From Bryobacterales bacterium (GTDB taxonomy: Bacteria > Acidobacteriota > Terriglobia > Bryobacterales > Bryobacteraceae), in NCBI GenBank assembly GCA_003142355.1, contig PLMF01000262.1:11417-19557 (forward strand): a stretch of 8,141 bases of DNA. Direction: 5' to 3'. Shown piece by piece: positions 1-4,715 of the stretch (positions are counted from its first letter, which is position 1; each line of letters begins with the position of its first letter). The position numbers and the translations under genes are program-made. A model generated the notes under the pieces. That model was not told the origin of the DNA and did not search any database. It saw only the letters and a list, made by a program, of their open reading frames with translations.

Positions 1-442
1 GGGCGACCAGCGCCGAGTAGCTCTCCAACTCCTGCCGCCGCATTTCCGTCAGGCGCACCCTGACGGCGCGATTGCGGATGGCGCGCAGGGTGAACTCGGT
101 TTCAAGGACGATCCACTGCTTCTGCTGCTCCTGGTTCACGTACCAGTCGCGCGCCGCCCGCAGCCGTTTTGCGGCGTTTGACTCACGGCGAAAGATCTCG
201 CCGAGCGCGCTGGCGGTATCCAGCCGTCGCTTGTTGAGCACCGCGATGAAGAGCTCGTCCTTATTCTGAAAATTCGAATAGAAGGCCCCCCGCGAGAATC
301 CCGCCGCCTCCGCAATCCGCTCGACCGACGACGCGTCGAATCCGCAACGGATGAAGGTCTTCTCCGCCGCCTCGATCAGTCTGGCGCGGGTCGCCTCCTG
401 GCTCTCGCGGCGCGTCAGCCGCTTCCTCTGTTTCACAGACAT
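1..442 (-). CDS. TetR/AcrR-family transcriptional regulator, C-terminus cut by window edge
   Basis: The reverse strand reads open from ATG at 442-440 to the left edge, about 147 residues with no stop, so the C-terminal part is missing. The protein begins MSVKQRKRLTRRESQEATR. A classic TetR helix-turn-helix follows at about residues 19-65: LIEAAEKTFIRCGFDASSVE, then RIAEAAGFSRGAFYSNFQNK and DEL. The remaining visible part is helical and Arg/Gln/Glu-rich, the start of the ligand/dimerisation domain, with a WIVLETEFTLRAIRNRAVR segment. Family members repress their own and nearby promoters and release DNA on binding a small molecule; the ligand cannot be told from this fragment. The start codon sits inside a palindromic array (439-470), which fits autoregulation. 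A GTG two codons downstream is an alternative start. No divergent gene lies close, so the target may be to the left of the window. Confidence 0.93.
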   Translation of the reverse strand, partial: MSVKQRKRLTRRESQEATRARLIEAAEKTFIRCGFDASSVERIAEAAGFSRGAFYSNFQNKDELFIAVLNKRRLDTASALGEIFRRESNAAKRLRAARDWYVNQEQQKQWIVLETEFTLRAIRNRAVRVRLTEMRRQELESYSALVA

Positions 443-473
443 TAGTGTATCCAGATACATTAGTGAATGTCAA
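439..473. promoter_or_regulatory. Candidate TetR-regulator operator overlapping its promoter and start codon
   Basis: Two 14-bp palindromes overlap: TGTAT-ccag-ATACA (446-459) and ACATT-agtg-AATGT (457-470), centres 11 bp apart. The 9-mer ACATTAGTG also occurs twice, 18 bp apart (439-447 and 457-465). On the minus strand TTGACA (473-468) and TACACT (449-444), 18 bp apart, form a promoter-like pair within the same DNA. That -10 lies so close to the ATG at 442 that the transcript would start at or just inside the gene, so either initiation is leaderless, possibly at the GTG at 436-434, or the -10 assignment is wrong. Palindromes at the start of a TetR gene are normally its own operator; binding itself is inference. 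Confidence 0.55.
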
Positions 474-501
474 TCATGGGTCCTGCCGTTTCCAGTGGAG
501 C

Positions 502-538
502 AACCGGGCCGGGGCCGGTTCGGCCGGTTCGCTTTTTT
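502..538 (+). terminator. Weak terminator-like hairpin followed by T6
   Basis: AACCGG (502-507) can pair with CCGGTT (524-529), and an alternative inner hairpin GGCCG-gtt-CGGCC lies at 513-525. A run of six T follows at 533-538. The core contains a tandem 9-mer, GGCCGGTTC twice (513-530), which by itself produces such pairings. No rightward gene ends upstream within the window, so a terminator role is only suggested; it could end a short transcript starting near the TetR operator, or be chance in GC-rich DNA. Confidence 0.25.
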
Positions 539-539
539 C

Positions 540-568
540 TTGACACCACAAACCGTGCGCGGTATTTT
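540..568 (+). promoter_or_regulatory. Candidate sigma-70-type promoter for a long leader of the NRAMP operon
   Basis: A perfect -35 hexamer TTGACA (540-545) is followed after 17 bp by TATTTT (563-568), which matches four of six -10 positions. Transcription would start near 575. The first rightward gene starts at 1129, so this would give a leader of about 550 nt. A second, poorer -10-like TATATG at 891-896 could give a leader of about 225 nt instead. Confidence 0.35.
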
Positions 569-949
569 GGAAATGGATGGATGTGGTTTGCAGTTCGGGC
601 CAATCCACCTGATTTGCATGGATCCTCGGTAGGCGAGGCGTCCGCGCGGCATACAAGCCACTGCCCTCCGGCGTCGAAAGATGTTCGTCAGGGTGGACCA
701 GGGACTCCCGGGTTAAGGGTTTCTCTAATGTGGCTGAGGTCTTCGGATCTCTCACGGCGTGCGGTGCTGAAGCTTTGACCAGTGGGGGAATCCGTCAGCA
801 ATCGTTCTGCGATAGTTGGCCATTTCTTCCGCTGCGGGGGGAATGGCTTTTTTGTTCCCCTCGTAAGCTTCGAACTCGCCTCCAGAAAGGTATATGGGAC
901 CAAGCGACGATAGGCCTTCGGGCAGTGAAAGCACCCCGGAGGACGCGGC

Positions 950-1012
950 GTGGAAGTTCCGGCGGTAATCCGATAGTCTTCCTGCTATCGCCTCGGCCGC
1001 CGCTTCTTCCAC
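950..1012 (+). promoter_or_regulatory. Extended imperfect hairpin in the NRAMP 5' leader (candidate RNA element)
   Basis: Three nested perfect helices line up around one loop: GTGGAAG (950-956) with CTTCCAC (1006-1012), CGGCGG (960-965) with CCGCCG (997-1002), and CGATAG (971-976) with CTATCG (985-990). They are separated by a 3x3 and a 5x6 internal loop and closed by an 8-nt loop. Nineteen base pairs in a 63-nt stretch is more than expected by chance. It does not match a riboswitch class I recognise (neither the M-box nor the yybP-ykoY manganese consensus is evident). Just upstream, 914-923 forms a small GCC-TTCG-GGC tetraloop hairpin. A structured element ahead of a metal transporter is suggestive only. 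Confidence 0.4.
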
Positions 1013-1075
1013 AAGTATTTTGGTGGTGAACGCGGAGGGCTGAAGGCGAACGCTCCGGCTTCCAGGGCGGTGCGG

Positions 1076-1120
1076 CTTTCCCTTTCGACACTCGTGTTGT
1101 TTCTGCGCGGCGGAAAGGAG
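1076..1120 (+). promoter_or_regulatory. NRAMP ribosome-binding site with possible masking hairpin
   Basis: GGAAAGGAG (1112-1120) is a strong Shine-Dalgarno 8 nt before the ATG at 1129 and fixes that start. CTTTCC (1076-1081) is exactly complementary to GGAAAG (1112-1117), and CCTTTC (1081-1086) to GAAAGG (1113-1118), so the site could be sequestered. A small stem, CGACA (1086-1090) with TGTTG (1095-1099), lies inside the loop. This would allow translational control of the operon, but short pyrimidine complements to a Shine-Dalgarno also arise by chance. Confidence 0.4.
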
Positions 1121-1128
1121 ATGCTCCC

Positions 1129-2463
1129 ATGAGCAATCGGGCAATCACCGTGCCCGCGTCCGGCTTGGAGACGGAGGTAATGCCGGTCCGCGGGCGGGTA
1201 GTGAAATCCAAGTGGACCCGCGATCTGCTCACCTTCCTGATGGTGGTCGGCCCCGGCCTCATCGTGATGGTGGCGGACAACGACGCGGGCGCGGTATCGA
1301 CATACAGCCAGGCTGGGGCGCAATACGGCACTCATCTGTTGTGGGTGGTTCTGCTCTTACTACCGGTTACATACTTCATACAGGAAATGGTGGTGCGGCT
1401 CGGAATTGCCACCGGCAAAGGCCATGCCGCCATGATCTACCAGCGCTTCGGGAAGTGGTGGGGCCTGTTTTCGCTCGTCGATCTGGAATTGGTGAACTTC
1501 CTTACCCTGGTGACCGAATTCGCCGCCATCGACCTGGCCCTGAACAAACTGGGGGTGGACCCGCGCATCGGCGTGCCGCTGGCGGCCGCGGCCCTGGTTC
1601 TGATCGCGGTGACCGGGAGCTACCGGCGGTGGGAACGCACGGTGGTTCTGCTATGCCTCCTGGACCTGGTTTGGTTCGCGCTCGCGTTCGGGCTGCGGCC
1701 GCCCATGGGGCAGATCGTGCGCGGGTCTCTGGCTCCCTCGATGCCCGCTGGAGGTCTGACGCCGGACCTCATGTTCCTGGTGATCGCCATCGTCGGAACC
1801 ACCATCGCGCCCTGGCAGCTCTTTTTCCAGCAGAGCTGCATCGCCGACAAGCGCCTGCGCTTTGCCGACGTGAAGTGGGCGCGGCTGGATACGTTTCTGG
1901 GCGCCTGCGTCACCATCACCGTAGCGGGATGCATGATGATCGCCGGCCATGCTTCGCACGTGCACGGTTTTGCGTTTACCGATCCGGCGCAGATGGCCGT
2001 GGATATCGGCCGCTTCACCAATGGGTTCTTCAAGAACGCCATCCTGCTGCTGATGATCAACGCCGCCGTGCTGGGAACCACGGCTATCTCGCTGTCGAGC
2101 GCCTGGGCCTACGGTGAAGTGCGCGGCTGGCCGCACAGCCTGCAACTTCCGGTCCGTAAAGCGCCGGGCTTCTACGTGGTTTACGCAGCGTGCGTGGCCG
2201 CCGCCGCCGGGCTCGTGCTCATTCCGCGCGCGCCGCTGCAACTGATCATTCTGGGCGTGCAGGTGCTCGCGGGAGTGATGCTGCCTTCCGCCATCATCTT
2301 CCTGCAACTGCTGCTCAACGACAAAGAACTGCTGGGCGAGTACTCCAACAAGCCCTGGAATAATTGGGTGAACTGGACCATCATAGTGATCCTGTTCGCT
2401 CTGTCCTTGATTCTGGCCGCACAGGTTGCGGCCCCCAACCTGTTCCCGACCGGAACTGCGTGA
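1129..2463 (+). CDS. NRAMP-family divalent metal cation transporter with non-canonical metal-site motifs
   Basis: This 444-aa integral membrane protein belongs to the NRAMP/SLC11 (COG1914) superfamily and should import divalent cations across the inner membrane. After a 30-residue cytoplasmic tail it has about 11 hydrophobic segments, the usual number. TM1 carries GPGLIVMVADNDAGAVSTYS, followed by QAGAQYG and LLWVV, a hallmark of the family. In canonical Mn/Fe carriers TM1 has DPGN and TM6 has MPH. Here the aligned TM1 motif is D52-A-G-A55 and TM6 reads TTIAPWQLFFQQS, with APW at 227-229. The metal-binding aspartate is kept, but the Asn and the soft-ligand Met are replaced. Loss of that Met is described in NRAMP-related Mg transporters, so the substrate may not be Mn or Fe; this is inference. 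The start is fixed by the Shine-Dalgarno at 1112-1120. It is probably co-transcribed with the 67-aa protein 15 nt downstream. Confidence 0.92.
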   Translation: MSNRAITVPASGLETEVMPVRGRVVKSKWTRDLLTFLMVVGPGLIVMVADNDAGAVSTYSQAGAQYGTHLLWVVLLLLPVTYFIQEMVVRLGIATGKGHAAMIYQRFGKWWGLFSLVDLELVNFLTLVTEFAAIDLALNKLGVDPRIGVPLAAAALVLIAVTGSYRRWERTVVLLCLLDLVWFALAFGLRPPMGQIVRGSLAPSMPAGGLTPDLMFLVIAIVGTTIAPWQLFFQQSCIADKRLRFADVKWARLDTFLGACVTITVAGCMMIAGHASHVHGFAFTDPAQMAVDIGRFTNGFFKNAILLLMINAAVLGTTAISLSSAWAYGEVRGWPHSLQLPVRKAPGFYVVYAACVAAAAGLVLIPRAPLQLIILGVQVLAGVMLPSAIIFLQLLLNDKELLGEYSNKPWNNWVNWTIIVILFALSLILAAQVAAPNLFPTGTA

Positions 2464-2478
2464 AGAGGAGAAACGACC

Positions 2479-2682
2479 ATGGCCACCAACCATTTCGTGG
2501 TGATTCACCCGCTCGACGACCTGCCGGAGCAAAAGGTGGACACCGAGGGCCTCGGCCCCATGACCTTGACGATGAGTGTGCGCATTTCCTTGCTGAGCCT
2601 GCGCGCGTACCTGGTTTTGATGATGCTGCTGGTCTTCTACCACGTGTTGGGCCTGGCCGGCCTGTTCGGCCATCGCGGGTAG
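2479..2682 (+). CDS. Small single-pass membrane protein of unknown function, co-transcribed with the NRAMP transporter
   Basis: The 67-residue frame starts at ATG 2479 with AGGAG (2466-2470) 8 nt upstream, only 15 nt after the transporter stop, so it is a translationally well-supported second gene of the operon. A soluble N-terminal part of about 33 residues (MATNHFVVIHPLDDLPEQK, including TEGLGPMTLTMS) precedes one hydrophobic helix at about 43-62 (AYLVLMMLLVFYHVLGLAGL) and a short FGHRG tail. There is no cleavable signal peptide. I do not recognise a named family. The tight pairing with a transporter suggests an accessory or stabilising subunit, but nothing in the sequence shows binding. 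The gene ends 4 bp before the end of the convergent hydrolase gene. Confidence 0.75.
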   Translation: MATNHFVVIHPLDDLPEQKVDTEGLGPMTLTMSVRISLLSLRAYLVLMMLLVFYHVLGLAGLFGHRG

Positions 2683-2686
2683 AGGT

Positions 2687-3445
2687 TCACACTACCGGGT
2701 TGCGCAATACGCCGATCCCCTCGATCTCCACTTCCACCACATCCCCCGGCGATAATTTGCGGGTTGCGCCCGGCGTTCCCGTGTAGATAATGTCGCCGGG
2801 CATGAGGGTGACCCAGCCGCTGACCCAGCTCACGATGCTCGGGCAATCGAAGATCAGATCCGAGGTGTATTGCCTCTGCACCACCTCGCCGTTGAGCCGC
2901 GTCTCGAGCAGCAGGTTGCCGTAATCCATGCCGGTGGCGATGGCGGGTCCCAAGGGCGCGAAGGTGTCCGACCCCTTGGCTCGCCACCACTGCAAGTCCT
3001 TCTGCGCGCCGTGCTGCCAGTTGCGCTCGCTGACGTCGTTGCCGCAGGTGACGCCGAAGATGGCGGCGCGCGCCTGCTCGGGCGTTGCGTTCTTCACCGG
3101 TTTGCCGATCACCACCACCAACTCGCCCTCGTAATGAACGTCGGCGGCGCCGTTGGGGATCGCTATGGGCTCATCCGGGTCCTGGAGCGCCGTCACCGGC
3201 TTGTAGAACATTTCCGGATGCGAAGGCTGCGGGCGGCCGCCCAGGTGGCTCCTGTAATTCAGGCCCACGCCCATGATCTTGCCCGGCTGGCAGGGAGCCA
3301 GCAGCTTTACATCGGAGAGCTTGTGGTGGGCGCCGGTTTCGGCGTGGCTGCCGAAGAGGCCGCCGTGGATCTCGCGAACGGCGTCACCGTCGAGGATGCC
3401 GTAGGACACGCCCGCCGCGGAACGATAGCGAATGAATCTGGTCAC
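2687..3445 (-). CDS. Fumarylacetoacetate hydrolase (FAH) family protein
   Basis: This is a 252-residue enzyme of the FAH superfamily, cytosolic and metal-dependent. The family cleaves or isomerises acylpyruvate-type or related diketo acids in aromatic and sugar-acid breakdown. Visible features, numbered from the GTG start: an N-terminal beta domain, the entry motif GKIMGVGLNYRSHLGG (55-70), metal ligands in HYEGELVVVIGK (E106, E108) with D137 in GNDVSERN, the lid/active-site motif KGSDTFAPLGP (157-167), and GTPG (223-226). The length fits the short single-domain members (about 250-280 aa), for example the HpcE/HpaG C-terminal half or FAHD1-like acylpyruvases; the substrate cannot be chosen. 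I take GTG at 3445-3443 as the start because homology begins there (TRFIRYRS). Upstream only a TTG at 3517 is in frame. The GGAG 1 nt before the GTG is too close to serve well. An inverted repeat (3458-3481) sits just upstream. Confidence 0.9.
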   Translation of the reverse strand: MTRFIRYRSAAGVSYGILDGDAVREIHGGLFGSHAETGAHHKLSDVKLLAPCQPGKIMGVGLNYRSHLGGRPQPSHPEMFYKPVTALQDPDEPIAIPNGAADVHYEGELVVVIGKPVKNATPEQARAAIFGVTCGNDVSERNWQHGAQKDLQWWRAKGSDTFAPLGPAIATGMDYGNLLLETRLNGEVVQRQYTSDLIFDCPSIVSWVSGWVTLMPGDIIYTGTPGATRKLSPGDVVEVEIEGIGVLRNPVV

Positions 3446-3454
3446 GCTCCGAAC

Positions 3455-3481
3455 ATTGTAACGCGGTGGCGCCGGCGTTAC
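3455..3481 (-). promoter_or_regulatory. Inverted repeat and -10 element ahead of the FAH-family gene
   Basis: Perfect 7-bp arms GTAACGC (3458-3464) and GCGTTAC (3475-3481) flank a 10-nt spacer that itself contains GGCGCC. On the minus strand TACAAT (3460-3455) is a five-of-six -10 match overlapping one arm. No good -35 is placed for it. A 24-bp dyad across the promoter of a catabolic-type gene is a typical operator position, but the regulator is unknown. Transcription would start about 3 nt before the GTG codon. Confidence 0.45.
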
Positions 3482-3600
3482 CGGCAAGCCTTCCGCACCT
3501 GTCTCCTTTGCTCTCAACCCTCGGCATCTCCGGAGTGGTACGGTGAATCCGGGTGGGTTGCGATCCTGGCGTGAGGGGATAATCAGTCTACCGCTGCCCA

Positions 3601-3952
3601 GGCGCTGAACGCCAGAACACCGGCGGCGTTCTCATCGATAACCACACTCACTCGGTCCACGACAACGTCGATCCGGCCGCGGCCACGGTCGAAGGCTATG
3701 GCATCGGCCTGATTTCGGGCGTCGGCATCGATGGCCACTTCGCCGTCAACGCGCGCGCCTACGCCCGCATGATGTCCGAGTGTATCCAGCGCTACCTCGG
3801 CCGTCAGGGACGGCGGAACCGGCACCCCGCTTCGCCGATGTGGCGTGCCCCAGGACGTGGCCGACGTCATGGTCTTCCTGGCCTCCGACCAGGCCCACTG
3901 GCTCACCGGACAACTCCTCTATGTAGGCGGAGGCTGGAGAATGCACCAGTAG
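3601..3952 (+). pseudogene. Short-chain dehydrogenase/reductase (SDR) remnant with deleted catalytic core and frameshift
   Basis: Two pieces of one SDR protein are readable in different frames. Piece 1 (frame of 3628) reads GGVLIDNHTHSVHDNVDP, then EGYGIGLISGVGIDGHFAVN, then ARAYARMMSECIQRYLGR. This matches the family's NNHTH-type strand-4 region and the helix containing HFAVNARAY. Piece 2, shifted one frame, reads TPLRRCGVPQDVADVMVFLA, then SDQAHWLTGQLLYVGGGWRM and HQ-stop at 3950-3952, the usual SDR C-terminus. The join is near 3805-3815. Roughly 80 residues expected between the pieces, including the Ser and Tyr-x3-Lys active site, are absent, and the N-terminal Rossmann glycine motif is not found upstream (a stop in the piece-1 frame lies at 3580). 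So this cannot be a simple sequencing frameshift of an intact gene; it is a decaying relic with no expected enzyme activity. Confidence 0.85.
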
Positions 3953-3976
3953 TGCGCCACCACCGCCGCCGCACGC

Positions 3977-4000
3977 TATACTTGTTCTCGATCCGGAGGA
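3977..4000 (+). promoter_or_regulatory. -10 element and ribosome-binding site of the small membrane-protein gene
   Basis: TATACT (3977-3982) is a five-of-six -10 match with no clear -35 partner. GGAGGA (3995-4000) is a strong Shine-Dalgarno just before the ATG at 4004. A start near 3989 would give a leader of about 15 nt. Because the upstream SDR is a relic, this gene probably needs its own promoter. Confidence 0.45.
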
Positions 4001-4003
4001 CTT

Positions 4004-4405
4004 ATGGAATCGCACGTGAAAATACTCGGCACCTTGCACATCGTCTTCGGAGCGATCGGAATACTCGTGGCTGTCGGGTTCCTGCTCCTGTTCGGCAGCA
4101 TCGCCAGCGTGGTCAGCCTCTCCGACTCCACCAGCGCCCGCGACGCGGCCATCGCCATCCCCATTCTCGGCGGCATCGGCACCATCCTTTTTGTAGTGAT
4201 CGGCGCCATCTCGCTGCCCGGTCTCATCGGCGGCATCGCTCTGCTCAAGCTCGCGCCCTGGTCCCGCATCTTCATGATCGTGATCTCCGCCCTCGACCTG
4301 CTGAGCGTCCCCATCGGAACCGCGCTGGGGATCTACGGCATCTGGGCGCTGACGCGGCCCGAGACCGAAGCGCTCTTCGCGCGGCGCTATCGGCCGGTTG
4401 CTTGA
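4004..4405 (+). CDS. Small multi-pass membrane protein of unknown function
   Basis: The 133-residue frame starts at ATG 4004 behind GGAGGA. It is very hydrophobic: a first helix at about 8-35 (from KILGTLHIVFGAIGILVAVG), a short polar loop (SDSTSARDA, 40-48), a long glycine-rich hydrophobic stretch at 50-82 that could be one or two helices (IPILGGIGTILFVVIGAISL, then PGLIGGIALLKL), and a last hydrophobic part at about 88-116 (IFMIVISALDLL, then GTALGIYGIWAL). The C-terminus is short and basic. I recognise the style as a membrane protein recurrent in Acidobacteriota and some delta-proteobacteria; it has no established function. No catalytic residues are evident. It stands alone, with a relic upstream and a separate transcription unit downstream. 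Confidence 0.85.
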   Translation: MESHVKILGTLHIVFGAIGILVAVGFLLLFGSIASVVSLSDSTSARDAAIAIPILGGIGTILFVVIGAISLPGLIGGIALLKLAPWSRIFMIVISALDLLSVPIGTALGIYGIWALTRPETEALFARRYRPVA

Positions 4406-4410
4406 CTGCG

Positions 4411-4440
4411 TCGCGTCGATCGCGCTCGATGGCGCTCGAT
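4411..4440 (+). repeat. Three imperfect tandem copies of a 10-bp unit
   Basis: TCGCGTCGAT, CGCGCTCGAT and GGCGCTCGAT follow one another directly after the membrane-protein stop. A further GGCTCGATG lies near 4469-4477. Copies two and three differ at one position. No function is apparent; it is a short simple-sequence repeat in noncoding DNA. Confidence 0.6.
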
Positions 4441-4519
4441 TGCCGCGCGTTTCTCGCCGCGATGAGCGGCTCGATGCAACCCGAAACACGCCGAAAGATG
4501 GCGCGCCTGCATTTTTCTC

Positions 4520-4548
4520 TTGACTTTCAGCGCGAACAACCTTATATA
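4520..4548 (+). promoter_or_regulatory. Sigma-70-type promoter of the Lys-rich mini-ORF transcript
   Basis: TTGACT (4520-4525, five of six) is followed after exactly 17 bp by TATATA (4543-4548, four of six), in an AT-rich pocket that stands out from the surrounding GC-rich DNA. A start near 4555 would give a leader of about 50 nt to the ATG at 4607 and a transcript of about 185 nt to the terminator at 4740. It is the best-formed promoter in the window. Confidence 0.65.
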
Positions 4549-4557
4549 TGAATCACA

Positions 4558-4579
4558 TTGCGATTTTTTTCAGTCGCAA
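4558..4579 (+). promoter_or_regulatory. Leader hairpin with a T-rich loop
   Basis: TTGCGA (4558-4563) pairs perfectly with TCGCAA (4574-4579) around a 10-nt loop made mostly of T. In the RNA this would display a U-rich loop near the 5' end, about 27 nt before the ATG of the mini-ORF and before its ribosome-binding site. It could stabilise the transcript or bind a protein; that is inference. Confidence 0.4.
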
Positions 4580-4606
4580 AATTTGATGTTTAGGGAGAAT
4601 CAATCG

Positions 4607-4669
4607 ATGAAGAGCGCAACTAAGAAAGCCCCCGCCAAGAAAAAGGCTGCTCCGAAGAAGAAGAAGTAG
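4607..4669 (+). CDS. 20-residue lysine-rich peptide, histone H1-tail-like composition
   Basis: The frame ATG 4607 to TAG 4667-4669 encodes MKSATKKAPAKKKAAPKKKK: 10 Lys, 5 Ala, 2 Pro, with no acidic or aromatic residue. GGGAG (4593-4597) lies 9 nt upstream. A strong promoter (4520-4548) and intrinsic terminator (4716-4740) frame it, so the unit looks built to express this tiny peptide or an RNA carrying it. The KKAPAKK pattern resembles the disordered basic tails of bacterial H1-like and HU-extension proteins, which bind DNA or RNA non-specifically. A leader peptide for lysine attenuation is unlikely, because nothing lies downstream on the same strand before the convergent methyltransferase gene. 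It could instead be a dual-function small RNA. The peptide has not been shown to exist; evidence is promoter, ribosome-binding site, frame and terminator. Confidence 0.6.
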   Translation: MKSATKKAPAKKKAAPKKKK

Positions 4670-4671
4670 CT

Positions 4672-4694
4672 AGGGCGCTGCCCTGAGCAAGGGC
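4672..4694 (+). other. Alternative hairpins sharing one arm, after the mini-ORF stop
   Basis: AGGGC (4672-4676), GCCCT (4680-4684) and AGGGC (4690-4694) are spaced so that the central GCCCT can pair with either flank, giving 3-nt or 5-nt loops. The first hairpin begins 3 nt after the stop codon, so a ribosome finishing the peptide would block it and favour the second. This is a switch-like layout; the stems are only 5 bp, so function is uncertain. Confidence 0.3.
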
Positions 4695-4715
4695 AAGCAA
4701 ACAGGTTTTACTCCG

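Larger units (their letters stand above)
443..1128. other. Long intergenic region between the TetR gene and the NRAMP operon
   Basis: These 686 bp contain no reading frame with a ribosome-binding site and convincing protein character on either strand. They hold the TetR operator, a GC hairpin followed by T6 (502-538), a promoter-like pair (540-568), three copies of CGATAG (810-815, 908-913, 971-976), an extended imperfect hairpin (950-1012) and the ribosome-binding site of the transporter. The reverse strand is open from about 1030 to 755 with a fairly protein-like composition. It has no Shine-Dalgarno and uses codons rare in this genome (ATA, AGA, CTA), so I do not call it. The region may be largely an untranslated leader for the NRAMP operon. 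Confidence 0.5.

Noticed and set aside
752..1030. Reverse-strand open frame with protein-like stretches (for example LSLPEGLSSLGPIYLSGGEF) in the NRAMP leader
   Set aside because: It has no Shine-Dalgarno, uses codons rare in this genome (ATA, AGA, CTA), overlaps the hairpin region and resembles no family I know. A degenerate gene relic is possible but cannot be supported.
443..1128. Known Mn/Mg riboswitch (yybP-ykoY or M-box) ahead of the NRAMP gene
   Set aside because: I compared by eye and could not find the conserved core of either class; a covariance-model scan would settle it.
1651..2673. Long reverse-strand frame opposite the NRAMP gene, and similar rightward out-of-frame stretch 1212-2117
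   Set aside because: Low-complexity Gln/His/Arg/Gly-rich translations typical of shadows of a GC-rich coding strand; the transporter frame explains the DNA.
3746..4489. Reverse-strand frame and the rightward 3769-4551 frame across the SDR relic and membrane-protein gene
   Set aside because: Both are out-of-frame translations over the SDR C-terminal piece and the real 4004-4405 gene, with Arg/His- or Asp/Glu/Gly-rich shadow composition. Only the first part of the 3769 frame is meaningful, as SDR piece 1.
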